From Acetobacter suratthaniensis (GTDB lineage: Bacteria; Pseudomonadota; Alphaproteobacteria; Acetobacterales; Acetobacteraceae), in assembly GCF_017377745.1 (NCBI RefSeq), contig NZ_JAFVMG010000002.1:124001-188000 (forward strand): 64,000 bases of DNA. The letters run 5' to 3'. The notes beneath the pieces were generated by a model. It made no database searches. It saw nothing but the letters and a program-made list of their open reading frames with translations, and was not told the origin of the DNA. The position numbers and the translations under genes are program-made. This document shows, in pieces, positions 17,164 through 28,421 of the stretch. How positions within the stretch are numbered: position 1 is the stretch's first letter; each line of letters opens with the position of its first letter.

Positions 17164-19782
17164 ATGGATATTGCAAAATTTACCGAACGTTCACGCGGTT
17201 TTCTTCAGGCGGCGCAGACGATCGCCCTGCGTGACTTCAATCAGCAACTAACACCCGAGCACCTGCTCAAAGCCATGCTGGACGACCCCGAAGGGGCCGC
17301 TTCCTCGCTGATCCGCGCCGCAGGTGGCACGCCGGAAGCCGTCAAGGCGGCTACAGAACAGGCACTGGCCAAACTGCCCAAGGTGCAGGGCGGTGGCGCT
17401 GGCCAACCTGCCGCAACCCCCGACCTTGTGCGCGCCCTCGATTTTGCCGAGCAGAGTGCCCAGAAAGCGGGCGACAGCTTTGTGGCGCAAGACCGCCTGC
17501 TGGCCGCCCTTGCCGCCTCTGACACGGCAGCGGGCCGCGCGCTCAAGGATAACGGTGCATCAGCCGAAGCGCTTGAAAAAGCCATTACCACCATTCGCAA
17601 GGGCCGCACGGTCACCAGCGAGGGAGCCGAAGCCAATTTCGACGCACTGAAAAAATACGCGCGCGATGTCACGGAAGTCGCGCTGGCAGGCAAGCTTGAC
17701 CCCGTTATCGGGCGTGATGAGGAAATCCGCCGCGCCATTCAGGTTCTAGCCCGGCGCAGCAAGAACAATCCCGTCCTGATCGGTGAGCCGGGCGTGGGTA
17801 AGACCGCCATTGTGGAAGGGCTTGCCCAGCGCATCGTCAATGGCGATGTGCCCGAAGCCCTGCGCAACAAGAAACTGCTCTCGCTCGACATGGGTGCGCT
17901 GGTGGCCGGTGCCAAATATCGCGGTGAGTTCGAAGAACGCCTGAAAGCCGTGCTGAAAGAAATTGAAACCGCCGAAGGGCAGGTCATTCTCTTCATTGAC
18001 GAAATGCACACGCTGGTAGGCGCTGGCAGGACGGATGGCGCTATGGATGCCTCCAACCTGATCAAGCCGGAACTGGCGCGCGGCACCCTGCACTGCATTG
18101 GCGCCACCACGCTGGATGAGTACCGCAAATATATTGAAAAAGATGCGGCCCTCGCCCGGCGTTTCCAGCCGGTTTTCGTGGGCGAACCCAGTGTCGCGGA
18201 CACCATTTCCATCCTGCGTGGCATCAAGGAAAAATACGAACTGCACCACGGCGTGCGGATTACCGATGGCGCCTTGGTAGCCGCTGCTACGCTGTCCAAC
18301 CGCTACATCACCGACCGCTTTCTGCCGGATAAGGCCATCGACCTGATTGACGAGGCGGCCAGCCGCCTGCGTATGCAGATCGACAGCAAGCCCGAAGAAC
18401 TGGACGAACTCGACCGCCGGATTATCCAGCTCAAGATCGAGCGTGAAGCCCTGCGTAAGGAAGACGACACGGCCAGCAAGGACAGGCTTGAGGCCGTGGA
18501 AACCGAGCTGGCTGATCTGGAAGAAAAATCCGATACGCTCAGCGCGGCATGGCATGCGGAAAAAGACCGTGTGCATGCCACACAGAAGTTGCAGGAACAG
18601 CTTGATCAAGCCCGTTCCGATGTGGAGGTGGCCCAGCGCCGAGGCGATCTCGGCCGTGCATCCGAACTGATGTATGGAGTTATTCCCAATCTGGAAAGCC
18701 AGATCGCCCAGACACGCAAAACGGAAGAAGAATCCGCCAAGCAGAATGATCTGGTATCAGAAGCCGTAACCGATCAGGGCGTTGCCGCCGTGGTTTCGCG
18801 CTGGACGGGTGTGCCAGTTGACCGGATGCTGGAAGGCGAGCGCGCCAAGCTACTCCGCATGGAAGACGAACTGCGTCGCTCCGTTGTCGGTCAGGAACCG
18901 GCACTCAAGGCCGTGGCCGATGCGGTACGCCGTGCCCGCGCAGGCTTGCAGGACCCCAACCGCCCGATTGGCTCTTTCCTGTTCCTCGGCCCAACGGGTG
19001 TGGGCAAGACCGAGCTGACCAAGGCGCTGGCCCGCTTCCTGTTTGACGATGACAAGGCGCTGCTGCGTATCGACATGAGCGAGTTCATGGAAAAGCACGC
19101 CGTGGCCCGACTGATCGGAGCTCCTCCGGGCTATGTCGGTTATGAGGAAGGTGGTGTGCTGACTGAAGCCGTGCGCCGCAGGCCGTATCAGGTCATCCTG
19201 TTTGATGAAGTTGAAAAAGCCCATGAGGATGTCTTCAACATTCTTCTGCAGGTGCTCGATGACGGCAGGCTGACGGACGGACAAGGCCGGACGGTTGATT
19301 TCCGTAACACGCTGATTATCCTTACCAGCAATCTCGGTTCGGAGTATCTGGCCAACCAGCCCGATGGTGAAACCACGGATATGGTTCAGGCACAGGTCAT
19401 GAAAGTGGTGCGCGAACACTTCCGCCCCGAGTTCCTCAACCGTCTGGATGAAATTATCCTGTTCGCACGGCTGCAGAAAGCGGACATGAGCAAGATTGTG
19501 GAAATCCAGATCAAACGCCTGCAAAAGCTGCTGGATGACCGCAAGATCACCCTCACGCTTGATCCGCTGGCGGACTCCTGGCTGGCGAATGAAGGCTATG
19601 ACCCGGTTTACGGTGCGCGTCCGCTCAAGAGAGTGATCCAGCGCAACCTGCAAAACCCGCTGGCGGAGCAGTTGCTGGAAGGCCGTATCCACGATGGTGA
19701 TCAGATCACCATTTCGGCTAATGGCGATGGCCTGCTGATCAACGGGGCCACCACGGCCGCACCCGCTGATGCCAGCCTCTGA
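17164..19782 (+). CDS. clpB: ATP-dependent disaggregase ClpB
   Basis: 872 residues, the usual ClpB length. ClpB is a hexameric AAA+ machine that works with DnaK to dissolve aggregated proteins in the cytoplasm. Domains in order are an N-terminal Clp_N repeat domain (1-145), NBD1 with Walker A GEPGVGKT near 205 and Walker [10 protein letters not shown], the coiled-coil M domain (about 405-530, which separates ClpB from ClpA and ClpC), and NBD2 with GPTGVGKT near 612 and [11 protein letters not shown]. The start is the ATG at 17164 with an AGAGGGA-type RBS. CTTGAA at 17102 could belong to a sigma-32 promoter, but no good -10 was found. It is flanked by terminators. Confidence 0.98.
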   Translation: MDIAKFTERSRGFLQAAQTIALRDFNQQLTPEHLLKAMLDDPEGAASSLIRAAGGTPEAVKAATEQALAKLPKVQGGGAGQPAATPDLVRALDFAEQSAQKAGDSFVAQDRLLAALAASDTAAGRALKDNGASAEALEKAITTIRKGRTVTSEGAEANFDALKKYARDVTEVALAGKLDPVIGRDEEIRRAIQVLARRSKNNPVLIGEPGVGKTAIVEGLAQRIVNGDVPEALRNKKLLSLDMGALVAGAKYRGEFEERLKAVLKEIETAEGQVILFIDEMHTLVGAGRTDGAMDASNLIKPELARGTLHCIGATTLDEYRKYIEKDAALARRFQPVFVGEPSVADTISILRGIKEKYELHHGVRITDGALVAAATLSNRYITDRFLPDKAIDLIDEAASRLRMQIDSKPEELDELDRRIIQLKIEREALRKEDDTASKDRLEAVETELADLEEKSDTLSAAWHAEKDRVHATQKLQEQLDQARSDVEVAQRRGDLGRASELMYGVIPNLESQIAQTRKTEEESAKQNDLVSEAVTDQGVAAVVSRWTGVPVDRMLEGERAKLLRMEDELRRSVVGQEPALKAVADAVRRARAGLQDPNRPIGSFLFLGPTGVGKTELTKALARFLFDDDKALLRIDMSEFMEKHAVARLIGAPPGYVGYEEGGVLTEAVRRRPYQVILFDEVEKAHEDVFNILLQVLDDGRLTDGQGRTVDFRNTLIILTSNLGSEYLANQPDGETTDMVQAQVMKVVREHFRPEFLNRLDEIILFARLQKADMSKIVEIQIKRLQKLLDDRKITLTLDPLADSWLANEGYDPVYGARPLKRVIQRNLQNPLAEQLLEGRIHDGDQITISANGDGLLINGATTAAPADASL

Positions 19783-19821
19783 ACGGATGTGTTCTCAGGT
19801 CTGTCACTGATTTAAAACAGA

Positions 19822-19851
19822 AACGGGAGGGCTACGGCCCTCCCGTTTTTT
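19822..19851 (+). terminator. Rho-independent terminator of clpB
   Basis: A perfect 11-bp stem (AACGGGAGGGC, loop TACG, GCCCTCCCGTT) is followed by a run of T residues ending at 19851. The loop is a stable tetraloop. Confidence 0.95.
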
Positions 19852-19876
19852 GCATCCATATACAGGAGAACGCACA

Positions 19877-20509
19877 ATGGCAGACCCTGACTGGCTGATC
19901 TGGGCACGAGATATACAGGCCATTGCCCAGACCGGCCTGCATTACATCAAAGACCCGTTTGACCGTGAGCGTTACGAGCACCTGCAAGCACTGGCCGCCC
20001 GCATGATGGCAACGGGTAGCGGCGCAGACAACACCACTATCGAAAACCTGTTCTGCCAGCAGAGCGGCTACGCCACACCCAAGCTCGAAGTCCGTGTGGC
20101 GGCTTTTGACCAGCAAAACAGACTGTTGATGGTGCGCGAAGTGCTGGATGAGGATCGCTGGACCATTCCGGGCGGCTGGGCCGATGTAAACCTGACCCCG
20201 GCAGAAAACGCCGCCAAGGAAGTGCTGGAGGAAACCGGCTACACCGTGCGGATTACCAAGCTGGCCATGGCGTTTGACCGCGACCATCAGGGCCACACGC
20301 CCCCAGAACCGTTTTCCATTACCAAACTGTTTTTTGTGGCCGAGGTTATCGGAGGCGAGGCCAGAACCAGTGTGGAAACCAGCGCTGTCAGCTTTTTCAG
20401 CCGAGAGGAAATCCCGACCGATCTTTCAACCGGGCGTATCCTGCCACATGAAATAGACCTGCTCTTCGCCCACCGGGCAGACCCACACCGCCCTGCCGAG
20501 TTCGACTGA
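19877..20509 (+). CDS. Nudix hydrolase with N-terminal Nudix_N-like domain
   Basis: 210 residues from the ATG at 19877 (MADPDWLIWARDIQAIAQTG), with GGAG upstream. The first 60 residues form the helical domain found in front of a Nudix subfamily (YIKDPFDRERYEHLQALAARM). The Nudix box region reads GGWADVNLTPAENAAKE followed by VLEETGY. The catalytic REUxEExGU part is kept as KEVLEETGY, while the upstream glutamate of the consensus is a leucine, as I recall for some members of this subfamily. It probably hydrolyses a nucleoside diphosphate linked to another group. The substrate is unknown. Confidence 0.88.
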   Translation: MADPDWLIWARDIQAIAQTGLHYIKDPFDRERYEHLQALAARMMATGSGADNTTIENLFCQQSGYATPKLEVRVAAFDQQNRLLMVREVLDEDRWTIPGGWADVNLTPAENAAKEVLEETGYTVRITKLAMAFDRDHQGHTPPEPFSITKLFFVAEVIGGEARTSVETSAVSFFSREEIPTDLSTGRILPHEIDLLFAHRADPHRPAEFD

Positions 20510-20510
20510 C

Positions 20511-20536
20511 AGCCTCCCCCACTCAGGGGGGAGGCT
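20511..20536. terminator. Bidirectional hairpin between convergent nudix and hflX genes
   Basis: A perfect 10-bp stem (AGCCTCCCCC at 20511-20520, GGGGGAGGCT at 20527-20536) with a 6-base loop lies between the two stop codons. T-runs are weak on both sides. Confidence 0.75.
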
Positions 20537-20543
20537 ATACTAT

Positions 20544-21902
20544 TCAGGCCAGAATGGCCGTTACGTGGGTAAACTGGCGCTCAAACCGTGCACGATCCTC
20601 AGCAGCAAGGCGCACGGTAATATCGGTCTGCTCTTCCTGATCAGCGCGGTGGAGAACCTCGCCGTGCTGATAAAGCCAGGCCGAAGCCGCGCCATCTGAC
20701 AGGGCCAGCCGGTAGCGCACCATTTCCATGCCGGTAGTAATGCGCTCATCAATCCGCGCCAGCAGATTGCCCAGCCCATCGCCCGTTATGGCTGAAATGG
20801 CCACCGTATCATCTGTGCGTGGCAGGGTATCCGCCCCGCCCAGAAGATCCACCTTGTTCAGAACTTCGACAACACGGCCAGACCAGTCCTGCTCCAGCAT
20901 ATTGTCGCGCGCCATGCCTTGCAGCACGCCCAGCACATCCTTTTTCTGCGCGGCACTATCAGGATGGGCGACATCCCGCACATGCAGGATGATGTCCGCC
21001 TCAGCCACCTCTTCAAGCGTCGCACGGAAGGCTGCAATCAGTTCGGTCGGCAGTTCGCTGATAAAGCCCACCGTATCAGACAGGATCACCTGCCGCCCTG
21101 AGGGCAGGGTAATGGCCCGCATGGTCGGGTCCAGCGTAGCAAAAAGCTGATCCTGCGCGTACACGGTCGCCCCTGTCAGGGCGTTAAACAGGGTGGACTT
21201 GCCCGCATTGGTATAGCCAACCAGCGCCACCACCGGAAACGGCACCCGCCGCCGGGCCTGACGGTGCAGGCCACGGGTGCGGCGCACCTGCTCCAAATCT
21301 TTTTTAAGCCGGACAATCCGCTCGCTGATCATGCGGCGGTCAGCCTCGATCTGCGTTTCACCCGGCCCGCCAAGAAAGCCGAAGCCACCGCGCTGGCGTT
21401 CAAGATGGGTCCACAGCCTGACAAGGCGCGAGCGCTGGTATTCCAGATGCGCAAGCTCAACCTGTAGCGTGCCTTCACGCGTGGCGGCACGGGCACCGAA
21501 AATATCAAGAATAAGGCCGGTACGATCAATGACCTTACAACCCAGCTCCGTTTCAAGATTGCGCTGCTGGGCCGGGGTTAGGCGTGAATCCACCACCACC
21601 ACATCCACCCGGTCGGCTTTTACGGCTGCTGCCAGCGCATCCACCTGCCCTTTGCCCAACAGAGTGGAGGAGCGGCGCATGCGGAGTAAAACCACAGCCT
21701 TGCGGACAACAATCAGACCGATGGAAGCGGTAAGCCCCACGGCTTCTTCCAGCCGAGCTTCCGCGGCGCGTACGTCCTGCCCGTGCGCTGCGCGCTCCCA
21801 CGGCAGAATAACGGCTGCGCGGGTGGCAACGACTTTTTTCTGTTCAGATAAACTCGTCGCCAAAACCGGTTTCCCTGTCGGCTGACGCGGCAGCCCCTGC
21901 AT
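20544..21902 (-). CDS. hflX: GTPase HflX
   Basis: About 452 residues if the ATG at 21902 is used. A GTG at 21926 and a TTG at 21863 are alternatives, and all overlap the 3' end of hfq. HflX is a GTPase that splits stalled or heat-damaged ribosomes. The N-terminal HflX domain ends in the glycine-rich linker [19 protein letters not shown]. The G domain follows with [31 protein letters not shown] and NKVD. The C-terminal domain is variable. Overlap with hfq is usual for alphaproteobacterial hfq-hflX operons. Confidence 0.95.
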   Translation of the reverse strand: MQGLPRQPTGKPVLATSLSEQKKVVATRAAVILPWERAAHGQDVRAAEARLEEAVGLTASIGLIVVRKAVVLLRMRRSSTLLGKGQVDALAAAVKADRVDVVVVDSRLTPAQQRNLETELGCKVIDRTGLILDIFGARAATREGTLQVELAHLEYQRSRLVRLWTHLERQRGGFGFLGGPGETQIEADRRMISERIVRLKKDLEQVRRTRGLHRQARRRVPFPVVALVGYTNAGKSTLFNALTGATVYAQDQLFATLDPTMRAITLPSGRQVILSDTVGFISELPTELIAAFRATLEEVAEADIILHVRDVAHPDSAAQKKDVLGVLQGMARDNMLEQDWSGRVVEVLNKVDLLGGADTLPRTDDTVAISAITGDGLGNLLARIDERITTGMEMVRYRLALSDGAASAWLYQHGEVLHRADQEEQTDITVRLAAEDRARFERQFTHVTAILA

Positions 21903-22146
21903 GTTCGGAAAGATTGACGGCGACACTGGGCATCACTGTGCTGATGGCATGCTTGTAAATAAGCTGGGTCTGGTCATCACGACGCAGCAGCATCACCTGA
22001 TCATCAAACCAGGTGATAAAACCCTGCAGCTTGACGCCATTCACCAAAAATACGGTTACCGCCGCACGGGAGCGGCGAATCTGATTTAGAAACGCTTCCT
22101 GTACATTCTGGACACTCTCTTTTTCCACAGTGTGAACCCTACTCAT
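21844..22146 (-). CDS. hfq: RNA chaperone Hfq
   Basis: 100 residues. Hfq forms a hexameric ring that pairs small RNAs with mRNAs. The Sm1 motif is present in [20 protein letters not shown] and [14 protein letters not shown], and the Sm2 motif in [13 protein letters not shown]. The C-terminal tail (about 30 residues, Ala and Glu rich) is longer than in many alphaproteobacterial Hfq proteins. It lies 60 bases downstream of ntrX and overlaps hflX. Confidence 0.97.
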   Translation of the reverse strand: MSRVHTVEKESVQNVQEAFLNQIRRSRAAVTVFLVNGVKLQGFITWFDDQVMLLRRDDQTQLIYKHAISTVMPSVAVNLSEHAGAAASADRETGFGDEFI

Positions 22147-22206
22147 TCTCTTTATTGTTCTGCCATTGCGCCGTGGTCGCGTATGACCCTTTTTATGCCT
22201 GACGCA

Positions 22207-23598
22207 TCAGCCAGCACTTCGTTCCTCTGATGTTACACCAAGCTGCTTAAGTTTACGATGCAAAGCACTGCGCTCCATGCCCACAAATAACGCCGTACGG
22301 CTGATATTGCCGCCAAAACGCAAAAGCTGGGCCTGAAGATACTGGGTTTCAAACAGGTCTCGCGCATCACGTAGCGGCAGGCTCATGACATCGGTGGACG
22401 CATCGAATTTCAGCAGTGCCGGAGCGCTCTCCCCCACTGTCGAGGGCAACATATCCGCACGGATCGGCTCATTGCTGCCGCCCGGCTGCATGATCAGCAC
22501 CCGTTCCATGAGGTTGCGCAACTCGCGTACATTGCCCGGCCAGTCATACGCCTGCAACACAGCGACCGCATCAGCCGAAAGCTCGCGCGCAGGCAGGCCC
22601 GCCATTTCGGCCGCACGGCGCAGGAACAGGGCGGCAAGGCCCGGTATATCGTCACGCCGCTCCTTGAGGGCAGGCATACGCAAAGGCACGACCGCCAGCC
22701 GGTAATACAGGTCTTCACGGAAACGCCCGGCCATAATCTCGGCCTGTAGATCGCGGTTGGTGGTCGCCAGCACGCGGATATCAACCTTGACCCGCGTATC
22801 CCCCCCCAGCCGCTCGAAGGTCTGATCCTGCAGGGCGCGCACGATCTTGCCCTGCGTTTCCATGGGCATGTCGGCCACTTCATCAAGCAGAAGGGTGCCA
22901 CCATGCGCACGTTCCAGCACGCCAGTGCGCCGCCCGGCTCCATCCAGCCCGCCTTCGATGCCGAACAGTTCTTCCTCAAAACGGTTGGGCGCGAGAATAG
23001 CGCAGTTAAGGGCCACAAACGGGCCATCGGCCCGGCGTGAACGCGCATGCAGCGTGCGGGCGGCAACCTCTTTGCCCGTACCCGGCCCGCCACTGATCAA
23101 CACGCGTGAGCCTGTGGGCGCAACCTTGTCGATCTGGTTGCGGACAGCCGATATCTGGGCACTGGCGCCAAACAGCTCCATGTCCTGCCCGGCCCGCAGA
23201 CGCAGTTCCTCGTTTTCACGCGCCAGACGCGAAGCTTCGAGCGCACGGCGCACCACCACCAAAAGCCGGTCGGCCTGAAAGGGTTTTTCGATAAAATCGT
23301 ATGCCCCATGGTGCAGTGCGGCAACGGCGGTTTCAATCGTGCCGTGGCCCGAAATCATGACCACCGGCACGGAAGGTTCCTCCGCCTTGAGAGCCTGAAG
23401 GATTTCCAGACCATCCATGCCCGAGCCCTGCAGCCAGACATCCAGAATGACAAGCGCCGGTCTACGCACCCGAAACGCGGCCAGAGCTGCCTCGGCACCA
23501 TCAGCCGCCCGTGTCTCGTATCCCTCGTCGCTCAGAATGCCTTCTATCAGCAGCCTGATGTCGGGCTCGTCGTCAACAATCAGGATTTCATGCGCCAT
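22207..23598 (-). CDS. ntrX: Nitrogen-associated response regulator NtrX, without GAFTGA loop
   Basis: 463 residues. A receiver domain (ILIVDDEPDIRLLIEGIL, phospho-Asp in LVILDVWLQGSGMDG), an AAA+ domain and a Fis-type HTH (GGNISRTALFVGMERSALHRK) are seen in order. Walker A is GGPGTGKE and Walker B is GTLLLDEVADMP. The stretch where sigma-54 activators have GAFTGA reads ELFGIEGGLDGAGRRTG, so contact with sigma-54 is unlikely. NtrX is the partner of the membrane kinase NtrY, which ends 11 bases inside this gene. The NtrYX pair is known to affect nitrogen use, redox control and the envelope in Alphaproteobacteria. Confidence 0.94.
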   Translation of the reverse strand: MAHEILIVDDEPDIRLLIEGILSDEGYETRAADGAEAALAAFRVRRPALVILDVWLQGSGMDGLEILQALKAEEPSVPVVMISGHGTIETAVAALHHGAYDFIEKPFQADRLLVVVRRALEASRLARENEELRLRAGQDMELFGASAQISAVRNQIDKVAPTGSRVLISGGPGTGKEVAARTLHARSRRADGPFVALNCAILAPNRFEEELFGIEGGLDGAGRRTGVLERAHGGTLLLDEVADMPMETQGKIVRALQDQTFERLGGDTRVKVDIRVLATTNRDLQAEIMAGRFREDLYYRLAVVPLRMPALKERRDDIPGLAALFLRRAAEMAGLPARELSADAVAVLQAYDWPGNVRELRNLMERVLIMQPGGSNEPIRADMLPSTVGESAPALLKFDASTDVMSLPLRDARDLFETQYLQAQLLRFGGNISRTALFVGMERSALHRKLKQLGVTSEERSAG

Positions 23599-25831
23599 GA
23601 TCGTCCTTTACCGGCAAAATCAGAATCGCCATGGTTCCCCTTTCTTCCGCCCGGTCTTCCAGACGTAGGGTTCCACCATGATCTTCCATGATTTTTTTCA
23701 CAATAGCCAATCCCAATCCGGTGCCTTTGACCTTATGTGTCACATACGGCTCCGTCAGTCTGTGGCGGTCATCGGCGGGCAGGCCCACGCCATTATCCGC
23801 CACACTCAGTGCGATCGTGTGGTCATCATGCGTAATACGGAGCAAGACCTTCCCCTCCGCTGCTTTCTGCCCATCATCACGGCTGACCATCGCAATGGCG
23901 TCCGCCGCGTTCTGCAAAAGATTGATCAGCGCCTGGCTGATCAGCCTCCTGTCGCACCGCACGACCGGCCCTTCGCCCTCAACCTCGAAATGATAATGGA
24001 TTTCCGGGTGGGCATTGCGCTGGAGCACCAGCACCTCACGCACGATACGTGAGAGAACCTCATCCTTCATAACCGGCTGGGGCATGCGCGCAAAGGCCGA
24101 AAACTCATCCACCATGCGCCCGATATCGCCCACCTGCCGCACGATCGTATCCGCGCACTGGACAAATGTATCGGGGTCGGAGGTGATTTCCTTGAGAAAA
24201 CGGCGCTTGAGCCGTTCTGCAGCAAGCTGGATGGGGGTCAGCGGGTTCTTGATCTCATGCGCGATGCGCCGCGCCACATCCGCCCAGGCCGCTTTGCGCT
24301 GAGCCTGTTGCAGGGCTGTTATGTCGTCAAACGTCATCACATAGCCCGCAACCTCGTTGCCACGCAGTTCCGCCCCGATCCGCACCAGCAATGTACGCTG
24401 GCTGGTAACAGGCCCGGTCTGCACTTCCTGCGTCAGCACCTGATCGGGTGTTATGCGCGCGGCCGTCAGCAGGCTGGCAAATTCGGGCACGCGCTGCGCC
24501 AATGGTTCGCCCGTGGCATCGAGAAGGCTGGTCTGGAGCAGAACACTGGCCGCTCTGTTAGGCAGCTCGATACGCTGCTCCGCATCCAACCCGATCACTC
24601 CAGCGGAAACACCGGACAGCACCGCTTCGGTAAAGCGCCGCCGTTCGTTGATCTGGCTGTACGCCGCCATAAGCTCCGTGCGCTGGCTGGACAGTTCCTC
24701 TGTCATACTGTTGAAGGCGCGGGACAGGCTGGCCACTTCATCATCGCGCTTGATGTCTGGCACATGCACATCCAGATCCCCCTCGCTCACCCGCCGGGCC
24801 GCGACACTCAGCAGCCCCAGTGGCCGGGCAATCTGGTTGGCCAGCGCAAGACCGATCAGCACGGCGGCCACCAGCACCAGCAGCGCTACCAGCACAAAAA
24901 TCATGACAAAGGTAAGCTGTATCTTGGCCTTGTTGCTATTCAGATGCCGGTAATCCGCCACCACATTTTCCGTGCGGTGCATATGTTCAAGAATACCGGG
25001 ATCTACCAGCCGCGTGATCACAAGCATGAGAGCAGGAGTTTGCGACAGCTCCACCACCGCGCGTACCGTCCGCTCATCCGGCGAGTCCAGAATGGCCACA
25101 TCGTTCGAACGCGCCATGACGGTCGCAGCCGGCGGTGGAAGCTCCTGAAGAAAATTGCCGGTGCGGCTCATCAGCCCACCTGCCGCCACCACCTTGTTGG
25201 TAATGGGGTCATACACAAGCGCTTCGGTCAGGCCGCGCATGGTGGCCTGACTGTCCAGCATCTGGCTCAAGGCTTCATGGTCCTGAAACAGATCCATGCC
25301 GCTGGCCGAAAGCTCGTTCTGCGCCCCCATGATGTAACTGGCCATGGAAAACGCATCGGTGCGGATATTGGCATTATGCTCTGTCAGATACCCGCGTGAT
25401 GCCTCAAGCGCCTCGTTCAGCGCGGTATTCACCCGATCAGAAAACCAGATCTGGATACCGAAATGAAAGAACAGGGTAGCGAACACCCCCACAACCAGCG
25501 TGGGGGCCACAGCCACGATACCGAACAGCGTCACCAGCCGCACATGCAGCCGCGCCCCTACCAGCCCCTTACGGTGTTCAACCAGCATGGGCCAGACACG
25601 GATAACCAGCGCCAGCAAAAGCAGCACCAGCACCAGCCCGTTCAGGAACAGCACCAGCGGTTCGATCAGTGCATATCGCCCGAACGACATCCCCGCCGAC
25701 AGCACGACAAACGTTGCAAACCCCAGACACAGCGCCAGTGTTGCCAGAGTGATGGCCACACTCCGCCGCTCAAGCGCACGCAGCAGCCAGCGCGCACGGG
25801 TGAATAACCCCGGTTTCATGCCTGCGCTCAC
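23588..25831 (-). CDS. ntrY: Membrane sensor histidine kinase NtrY
   Basis: 747 residues. The N-terminus has three hydrophobic segments (about residues 23-130), a periplasmic or extracytoplasmic loop of about 160 residues and a further membrane helix near 300. A HAMP domain ([17 protein letters not shown]), a PAS-like domain, the phospho-acceptor box [20 protein letters not shown] and an ATPase domain ([31 protein letters not shown]) follow. It should autophosphorylate on the H-box histidine and pass phosphate to NtrX. The start overlaps the ntrC stop (GTGA). An ATG 4 codons later (25819) is an alternative. Confidence 0.95.
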   Translation of the reverse strand: MSAGMKPGLFTRARWLLRALERRSVAITLATLALCLGFATFVVLSAGMSFGRYALIEPLVLFLNGLVLVLLLLALVIRVWPMLVEHRKGLVGARLHVRLVTLFGIVAVAPTLVVGVFATLFFHFGIQIWFSDRVNTALNEALEASRGYLTEHNANIRTDAFSMASYIMGAQNELSASGMDLFQDHEALSQMLDSQATMRGLTEALVYDPITNKVVAAGGLMSRTGNFLQELPPPAATVMARSNDVAILDSPDERTVRAVVELSQTPALMLVITRLVDPGILEHMHRTENVVADYRHLNSNKAKIQLTFVMIFVLVALLVLVAAVLIGLALANQIARPLGLLSVAARRVSEGDLDVHVPDIKRDDEVASLSRAFNSMTEELSSQRTELMAAYSQINERRRFTEAVLSGVSAGVIGLDAEQRIELPNRAASVLLQTSLLDATGEPLAQRVPEFASLLTAARITPDQVLTQEVQTGPVTSQRTLLVRIGAELRGNEVAGYVMTFDDITALQQAQRKAAWADVARRIAHEIKNPLTPIQLAAERLKRRFLKEITSDPDTFVQCADTIVRQVGDIGRMVDEFSAFARMPQPVMKDEVLSRIVREVLVLQRNAHPEIHYHFEVEGEGPVVRCDRRLISQALINLLQNAADAIAMVSRDDGQKAAEGKVLLRITHDDHTIALSVADNGVGLPADDRHRLTEPYVTHKVKGTGLGLAIVKKIMEDHGGTLRLEDRAEERGTMAILILPVKDDHGA

Positions 25832-27282
25832 CCCGCCCCCCGCACCACCGGAATATCCAGCTCTCGAATTTTCTTGCGTAGCGTATTGCGATTCAGCCCC
25901 AGCATGGCCGCAGCCTTGATCTGGTTGCCCCGCGTTTCCACCAATGTCATCTGAATCAGCGGACGCTCAACCTCCGCCACAAGCTGGGCATGCAGATCAT
26001 GCAAGGGCGTGCCTTCCCGGCCTGCGGCTAAATAGCGGGCAATATGGCGTGAGACCGCCTCAGACAGAGGCTCTCCTGCCTGCTCACCGGCTTCATCATC
26101 ATGCCATGCGGCTCCTATGGGGGCGGTATCGAGCAGTTCAGCCTCGATCAGTTCACGGGTGATCGTCTCCTGCGAATGCAGCGCCACCACCCGGCGGATC
26201 AGGTTTTCCAGTTCCCGCACATTACCCGGCCAGCGCCATGCCTGAAGGCTGTTCAAAGCCGCCTCGTCAATCTGGCGCAGGCGTCCATCTTCTTCCCGGC
26301 ACTGGTTCAGAAAATGGCGGGCAAGCAGGGGAATATCTTCTGCCCGCTCCCGTAGCGGGGGCAGGCGCAACGGCACCACGTTCAGGCGGTAATACAGGTC
26401 TTCACGGAAAGTACCGGCCTGAATGGCCTGCCGGAGGTCACGATGTGTCGCCGCCACAATCCGCACATCGGCCCGCAGAGGCTGGTTGCCCCCCACGGTC
26501 GTAAACTCACCCTCCTGTAGCACACGCAGCAAACGGGTCTGGGCCTCCTGTGGCATATCCCCGATTTCATCAAGAAACAGGGTGCCACCCGTTGCCTGCT
26601 CAAACCGGCCAGGCATACGCCCCAGAGCGCCCGGCCGCTCAAAACCAAACAGTTCGCTTTCGATCTGCTCGCGCGGCAGGGCGGCCATATTAACGGCCAC
26701 AAACGGGCCATTACGCCGGCGGCCATATTCATGCAGGGCGCGGGCCACCAGTTCCTTGCCGGTGCCGCTCTCTCCCGAAATCATGACCGTGAGGTCCGAT
26801 GTCGTCAGCCTTGCAATGCTACGGTAAATCGCCTGCATGACCACCGACTGTCCGATCAGGGCCAGCCGTTCTTCCGGCAGGCCATCGGGGCTATCCTTAT
26901 CCGCATCGGGGGTGGAGGCTGTCAGCGCACGCGCAACGACAGCCAGCAGGGCTTTAAGATCAAACGGCTTGGCCAGATATTCAAACGCGCCGCGCTGGGT
27001 TGCCTTGACCGCCGTGGTCAGGGTGGACTGCGCACTCATGACGATAATGCGCAGATCAGGCCGCACCTGTTTGATACGCGGAATGAGATCAAGCCCGCTG
27101 CCATCGGGCATAATGACATCGGTAATGACCAGATCGCCCTCACCTTCCTCCACCCACTGCCACAGGGTAGAAACATAAGGCGTGCTGCGCACCTGATAAC
27201 CCGCACGCCCCAGTGCCTGCCCCAGCACGGTGCGGATCGAACGATCATCATCAGCAACAAGAATGGTGGGAGGTGGGGTCAT
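25828..27282 (-). CDS. ntrC: Nitrogen response regulator NtrC, without GAFTGA loop
   Basis: 484 residues. The receiver domain starts [18 protein letters not shown] with the phospho-acceptor in [15 protein letters not shown]. The AAA+ domain has Walker A GESGTGKE, and Walker B in [13 protein letters not shown] Fis-type HTH ([20 protein letters not shown]) ends the protein. NtrC normally activates sigma-54 promoters of nitrogen genes under NtrB control. The loop that binds sigma-54 is altered: instead of GAFTGA the sequence is [20 protein letters not shown]. Rhodobacter capsulatus NtrC also lacks GAFTGA and works with sigma-70, so a sigma-54-independent mode is suspected. It overlaps ntrB by 4 bases (ATGA). 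Confidence 0.94.
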   Translation of the reverse strand: MTPPPTILVADDDRSIRTVLGQALGRAGYQVRSTPYVSTLWQWVEEGEGDLVITDVIMPDGSGLDLIPRIKQVRPDLRIIVMSAQSTLTTAVKATQRGAFEYLAKPFDLKALLAVVARALTASTPDADKDSPDGLPEERLALIGQSVVMQAIYRSIARLTTSDLTVMISGESGTGKELVARALHEYGRRRNGPFVAVNMAALPREQIESELFGFERPGALGRMPGRFEQATGGTLFLDEIGDMPQEAQTRLLRVLQEGEFTTVGGNQPLRADVRIVAATHRDLRQAIQAGTFREDLYYRLNVVPLRLPPLRERAEDIPLLARHFLNQCREEDGRLRQIDEAALNSLQAWRWPGNVRELENLIRRVVALHSQETITRELIEAELLDTAPIGAAWHDDEAGEQAGEPLSEAVSRHIARYLAAGREGTPLHDLHAQLVAEVERPLIQMTLVETRGNQIKAAAMLGLNRNTLRKKIRELDIPVVRGAG

Positions 27283-28421
27283 GAGGGAGCGGTCTCCTGT
27301 CCGCCTTCGGCCTGTTTTTCCTGCGCCACGGGCAGGTACAGGCTTATTTCCGTGCGCCCCGGCCGACTTTCAACATCAATGGCACCGCCGTGGTCATCCA
27401 TGATCTTGCCAACCAGCGCAAGACCAAGCCCCCGGCCATTGGCCTTGGTGGAAATAAAGGGTTCGAACAGATGCGGCCGCACTGTTTCATCAATCCCCGG
27501 CCCTGTATCACGCACCGTTACCACCAGCGGCAGGTGCCGCCACTCATCCGTGCCCGGTACCGCAACCCGAATACCGGGACGATAGCGCGTGATCAGGCTT
27601 ATCTGCCCTTCCCGCCCGCTTTCGCGCATGGCTTCCGCCGCGTTCTTCACCAGATTGATCAGCACCTGCACAAGCTGGTCACGATCACCCCAGACTGGCG
27701 GTAGCGACGGATCATAACGTTCAAGAATCTGTAGCCCGCGTGCAAACCCGTTCATGGCCAGCAAGCGCACATGCTCCAAAAGCCGGTGGATATTGAAAGG
27801 CCGCAGGTCAAGCTGGGCCTCACCAAACATGCCCATGCGCTCCACCAGCGCATCAATTCTGTCCACTTCTTCGCAGATAAGGGTTGCCAGTTCACGATCA
27901 CCCGCTGTCACGGCCTGTTCCAGAAGCTGGGCCGCCCCCTTGATGCCTGATAGCGGATTGCGGATTTCATGCGCCAGCATAGCCGCCATACCCGACACAC
28001 TGCGGGCGGCGGAGCGATGCGCCATCTGCTGATCCAGCGCACGCGGCGCCGCCGTGACATGGAAAGTCAGCAGAATAATACCGGGATGGTCAGGTACATC
28101 CGCCGCCTGCACGCTTACATTATCATGGTGGAACCGGGCCGAACTGAACGCCACCCCATGCTCGGTAACACTCCCTCCGCGCTGGCGCAGGTGTTCAAGC
28201 AGCACAAAAACCGGATGATCAGGCGGCGCCAGCCCTTTCAGGCCAGCGTGCATCAACTGCTGGCGCGATGTCGCGAAAAACTCCTCCGCCGCAACATTGG
28301 CAGCCAGAACCGCATCATCTGACCCTATTTCCAGAAACGGCACGGGCAGAAAATCCAGCAGGCTTTCCGCTCCCGGCCCGGCCTGTCTGTTCTGTTCCGC
28401 CCTATCACCGCGCAGGGTCAC
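27279..28421 (-). CDS. ntrB: Nitrogen sensor kinase NtrB
   Basis: 380 residues, soluble. A PAS domain at the N-terminus ([20 protein letters not shown]) is followed by the H-box [20 protein letters not shown] and an ATPase domain with [19 protein letters not shown] and [12 protein letters not shown]. NtrB phosphorylates or dephosphorylates NtrC according to PII (GlnB) signalling of nitrogen status. It starts with GTG overlapping the dusB stop (GTGA), an arrangement common in Alphaproteobacteria. Confidence 0.95.
   Translation of the reverse strand: MTLRGDRAEQNRQAGPGAESLLDFLPVPFLEIGSDDAVLAANVAAEEFFATSRQQLMHAGLKGLAPPDHPVFVLLEHLRQRGGSVTEHGVAFSSARFHHDNVSVQAADVPDHPGIILLTFHVTAAPRALDQQMAHRSAARSVSGMAAMLAHEIRNPLSGIKGAAQLLEQAVTAGDRELATLICEEVDRIDALVERMGMFGEAQLDLRPFNIHRLLEHVRLLAMNGFARGLQILERYDPSLPPVWGDRDQLVQVLINLVKNAAEAMRESGREGQISLITRYRPGIRVAVPGTDEWRHLPLVVTVRDTGPGIDETVRPHLFEPFISTKANGRGLGLALVGKIMDDHGGAIDVESRPGRTEISLYLPVAQEKQAEGGQETAPS

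Noticed and set aside
17746..18609. Minus-strand open frame antisense to clpB
   Set aside because: It is a shadow of the strongly conserved clpB gene.
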